Source: Syntrophothermus sp. UBA1445 (GTDB lineage Bacteria > Bacillota > Syntrophomonadia > Syntrophomonadales > DTU052). Taken from it: a stretch of DNA of 6,724 bases. The stretch lies in assembly GCA_002329495.1 (NCBI GenBank), contig DCTH01000014.1:4841-11564 (forward strand), read 5' to 3'. The position numbers were made by a program, and so were the translations under genes. Below the pieces are notes generated by a model. That model was not told where the DNA came from, did no database searches, and worked only from the letters and a program-made list of their open reading frames with translations. How positions within the stretch are numbered: the first letter of the stretch is position 1; each line of letters opens with the position of its first letter. Below, in pieces: positions 5,883 through 6,724 of this stretch.

Positions 5883-6491
5883 TCACTCATGAATACTCAC
5901 CGGAGTACCGGTGGGAATATGATCATAAATCCACTTCGCGTGATCAATTTCTAATCGAATACACCCGTGTGATGAGGGATTTCCCAGCTTGTCCGCCTCT
6001 TCCGCAATAACATTTCTGTCGCGGTCCATAGGGATACTGTGGAACAGGTAGACTCCCCAGTCCTTAAACGAAACCCACCACTTTGCGCCCTGCTGATATT
6101 TTTCACTGAAGAACCATTCTCCCCGGTTCTGGATGGTAAAGCTGCCCAGAGGGGTGGAGCCGTTTTTGCCGGTGGACACGATCCATTCTTTGATGACCGT
6201 ACCGTTATTATAGATACGTACTTTTTGCTCTCCAATACTTACATCAATAAGATATCCTTGGGTGGTTGGCCGGTTATTATTGACTGTGGGATCTTTTTTA
6301 CTACCTCCCCGACTGGGTGGTGGTGGGGCAGGTCTGTCCTTTCGTGTCTTATCCGGTTGGGGTTCCATTCTGCTTACCGCATTAGTATTATCCTTGTCAG
6401 ATAAATTGGCAGTACCGATTGAAGGATCAATAACTGCAAAAAAGACCAGTACCAGGCTTAGCAAGATGACAACCGGCAGTAATTTTTTCAA
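5883..6491 (-). CDS. membrane-anchored L,D-transpeptidase (YkuD domain)
   Basis: A 202-residue exported enzyme that forms 3-3 peptidoglycan cross-links or attaches proteins, using a cysteine and so largely insensitive to most penicillins. Residues 4-21 are a hydrophobic signal anchor after MKK. A Pro/Lys-rich linker (about 42-75, including APPPPS) spans the wall space. The YkuD domain fills 78-202: STGKNGSTPLGSF (106-118), H151 in LFHSIP, and the catalytic S174-HGC-IR with H175 and C177 as the active pair. The chain ends soon after the domain; no LysM or peptidoglycan-binding repeat is present, making this a minimal form. It starts at TTG, preceded at eight bases by GGGAGG. It is transcribed in the same direction as the radical SAM pair but is functionally closer to the peptidoglycan genes on the other strand. 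In sporulating bacteria such enzymes may act in the spore coat or cortex; nothing here shows that directly. Confidence 0.93.
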   Translation of the reverse strand: MKKLLPVVILLSLVLVFFAVIDPSIGTANLSDKDNTNAVSRMEPQPDKTRKDRPAPPPPSRGGSKKDPTVNNNRPTTQGYLIDVSIGEQKVRIYNNGTVIKEWIVSTGKNGSTPLGSFTIQNRGEWFFSEKYQQGAKWWVSFKDWGVYLFHSIPMDRDRNVIAEEADKLGNPSSHGCIRLEIDHAKWIYDHIPTGTPVSIHE

Positions 6492-6499
6492 CGTAGTAT

Positions 6500-6505
6500 C
6501 CTCCC
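6500..6505 (-). promoter_or_regulatory. ribosome binding site fixing a TTG start for the L,D-transpeptidase
   Basis: GGGAGG on the minus strand ends eight bases before the TTG at 6491-6489. The following codons give MKKLLPVVIL, a perfect signal-anchor beginning, and no ATG precedes the hydrophobic segment in this frame close to the site. Confidence 0.75.
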
Positions 6506-6564
6506 GTGTATGGTATCAATCGAGTTCTTGTAACACAGAAACCGTTGTTATTACTTTTCATAAG

Positions 6565-6595
6565 ATAATACGATTTTTGTAAGACAAAGTATCAA
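6565..6595 (-). promoter_or_regulatory. candidate promoter for the L,D-transpeptidase gene
   Basis: On the minus strand TTGATA (6595-6590, five of six) is followed after 19 bases by TATTAT (6570-6565, five of six). The spacer is long by two. The leader before the TTG would be about 65-70 bases. Confidence 0.35.
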
Positions 6596-6612
6596 CCAGA
6601 AGCAAAGTAAAT

Positions 6613-6637
6613 ACTGGTACTGGTTTAGGTGAACCAG
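6613..6637. repeat. tandem ACTGGT followed by a hairpin
   Basis: ACTGGT occurs twice in tandem (6613-6618, 6619-6624). The second copy begins a perfect six-pair stem, CTGGTT (6620-6625) with AACCAG (6632-6637), around a six-base loop. It lies just upstream of the candidate promoter for the L,D-transpeptidase, where a regulator could bind. Confidence 0.4.
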
Positions 6638-6675
6638 ACAGGCAGCGAAGCATGCAGAAGAAAGCCGGTTGACAA

Positions 6676-6694
6676 TCAGCATAAGTAATGCTGA
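6676..6694. terminator. seven-pair hairpin, possible weak terminator
   Basis: TCAGCAT (6676-6682) pairs perfectly with ATGCTGA (6688-6694) around AAGTA. No strong T-run follows on either strand (CCCTTTAATT on plus, TTGTC on minus). On the minus strand it comes shortly after a TAA (6708-6706) that could end a gene beyond the right edge, which would suit a terminator. Confidence 0.3.
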
Positions 6695-6724
6695 CCCTTT
6701 AATTATTAACTCAACTTTCGCAGT

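Noticed and set aside
6551..6724. Minus-strand frame of 57 codons open to the right edge
   Set aside because: Its translation is Leu/Cys-rich without recognisable motifs and runs through the candidate promoter and both hairpins; a chance opening is more likely.
1..6724. CRISPR array, tRNA, rRNA, phage or recognisable transposase
   Set aside because: No regularly spaced repeats, no tRNA T-arm (GTTCGAATC-type) in a cloverleaf setting, no rRNA-like blocks and no integrase or transposase sequence was found on either strand.

Overview
The window looks like a piece of chromosome from a Gram-positive, probably spore-forming anaerobe of the Firmicutes (Peptococcaceae or Syntrophomonadaceae-like). 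This rests on gene content: an FHA domain fused to a SEDS protein, a short class B penicillin-binding protein, a YkuD L,D-transpeptidase, the radical SAM/DUF4130 DNA-repair pair, and a CgeB-like glycosyltransferase. Strong GGAGG-type ribosome binding sites and TTG starts agree with it. Protein-coding DNA is moderately GC-rich; the gaps at 260-623 and 6492-6724 are clearly AT-richer. The genus cannot be fixed from the sequence.

Layout. (1) 1-259, minus strand: the 5' part of a CgeB-like glycosyltransferase gene running off the left edge. (2) 260-623: a gap between divergent genes, with a candidate promoter for the glycosyltransferase, hairpins and two very short open frames. (3) 624-3773, plus strand: a tight two-gene operon, an FHA-SEDS (RodA/FtsW/SpoVE-type) membrane protein followed with no gap by a class B penicillin-binding protein that starts at TTG. 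(4) 3751-5780, minus strand: a two-gene unit, a radical SAM protein with a C-terminal helix-hairpin-helix, then a stand-alone DUF4130 (TIGR03915-type) protein. Its last 23 bases overlap the end of the penicillin-binding protein gene on the other strand. (5) 5781-5882: a short gap with a candidate promoter and two interleaved inverted repeats. (6) 5883-6491, minus strand: a membrane-anchored L,D-transpeptidase with a TTG start. (7) 6492-6724: a non-coding stretch with a candidate promoter and two hairpins.

How the genes work together. The SEDS protein (glycan polymerase) and the penicillin-binding protein (D,D-transpeptidase) form the standard pair for septal, side-wall or spore peptidoglycan synthesis. 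The fused FHA domain suggests input from a Ser/Thr kinase encoded elsewhere, but one usual FHA residue is changed. The L,D-transpeptidase offers a second, beta-lactam-tolerant type of cross-link. The radical SAM/DUF4130 pair is a conserved but biochemically uncharacterised couple, predicted to act on DNA damage or modification. It is the least understood system here and the best candidate for new biology.
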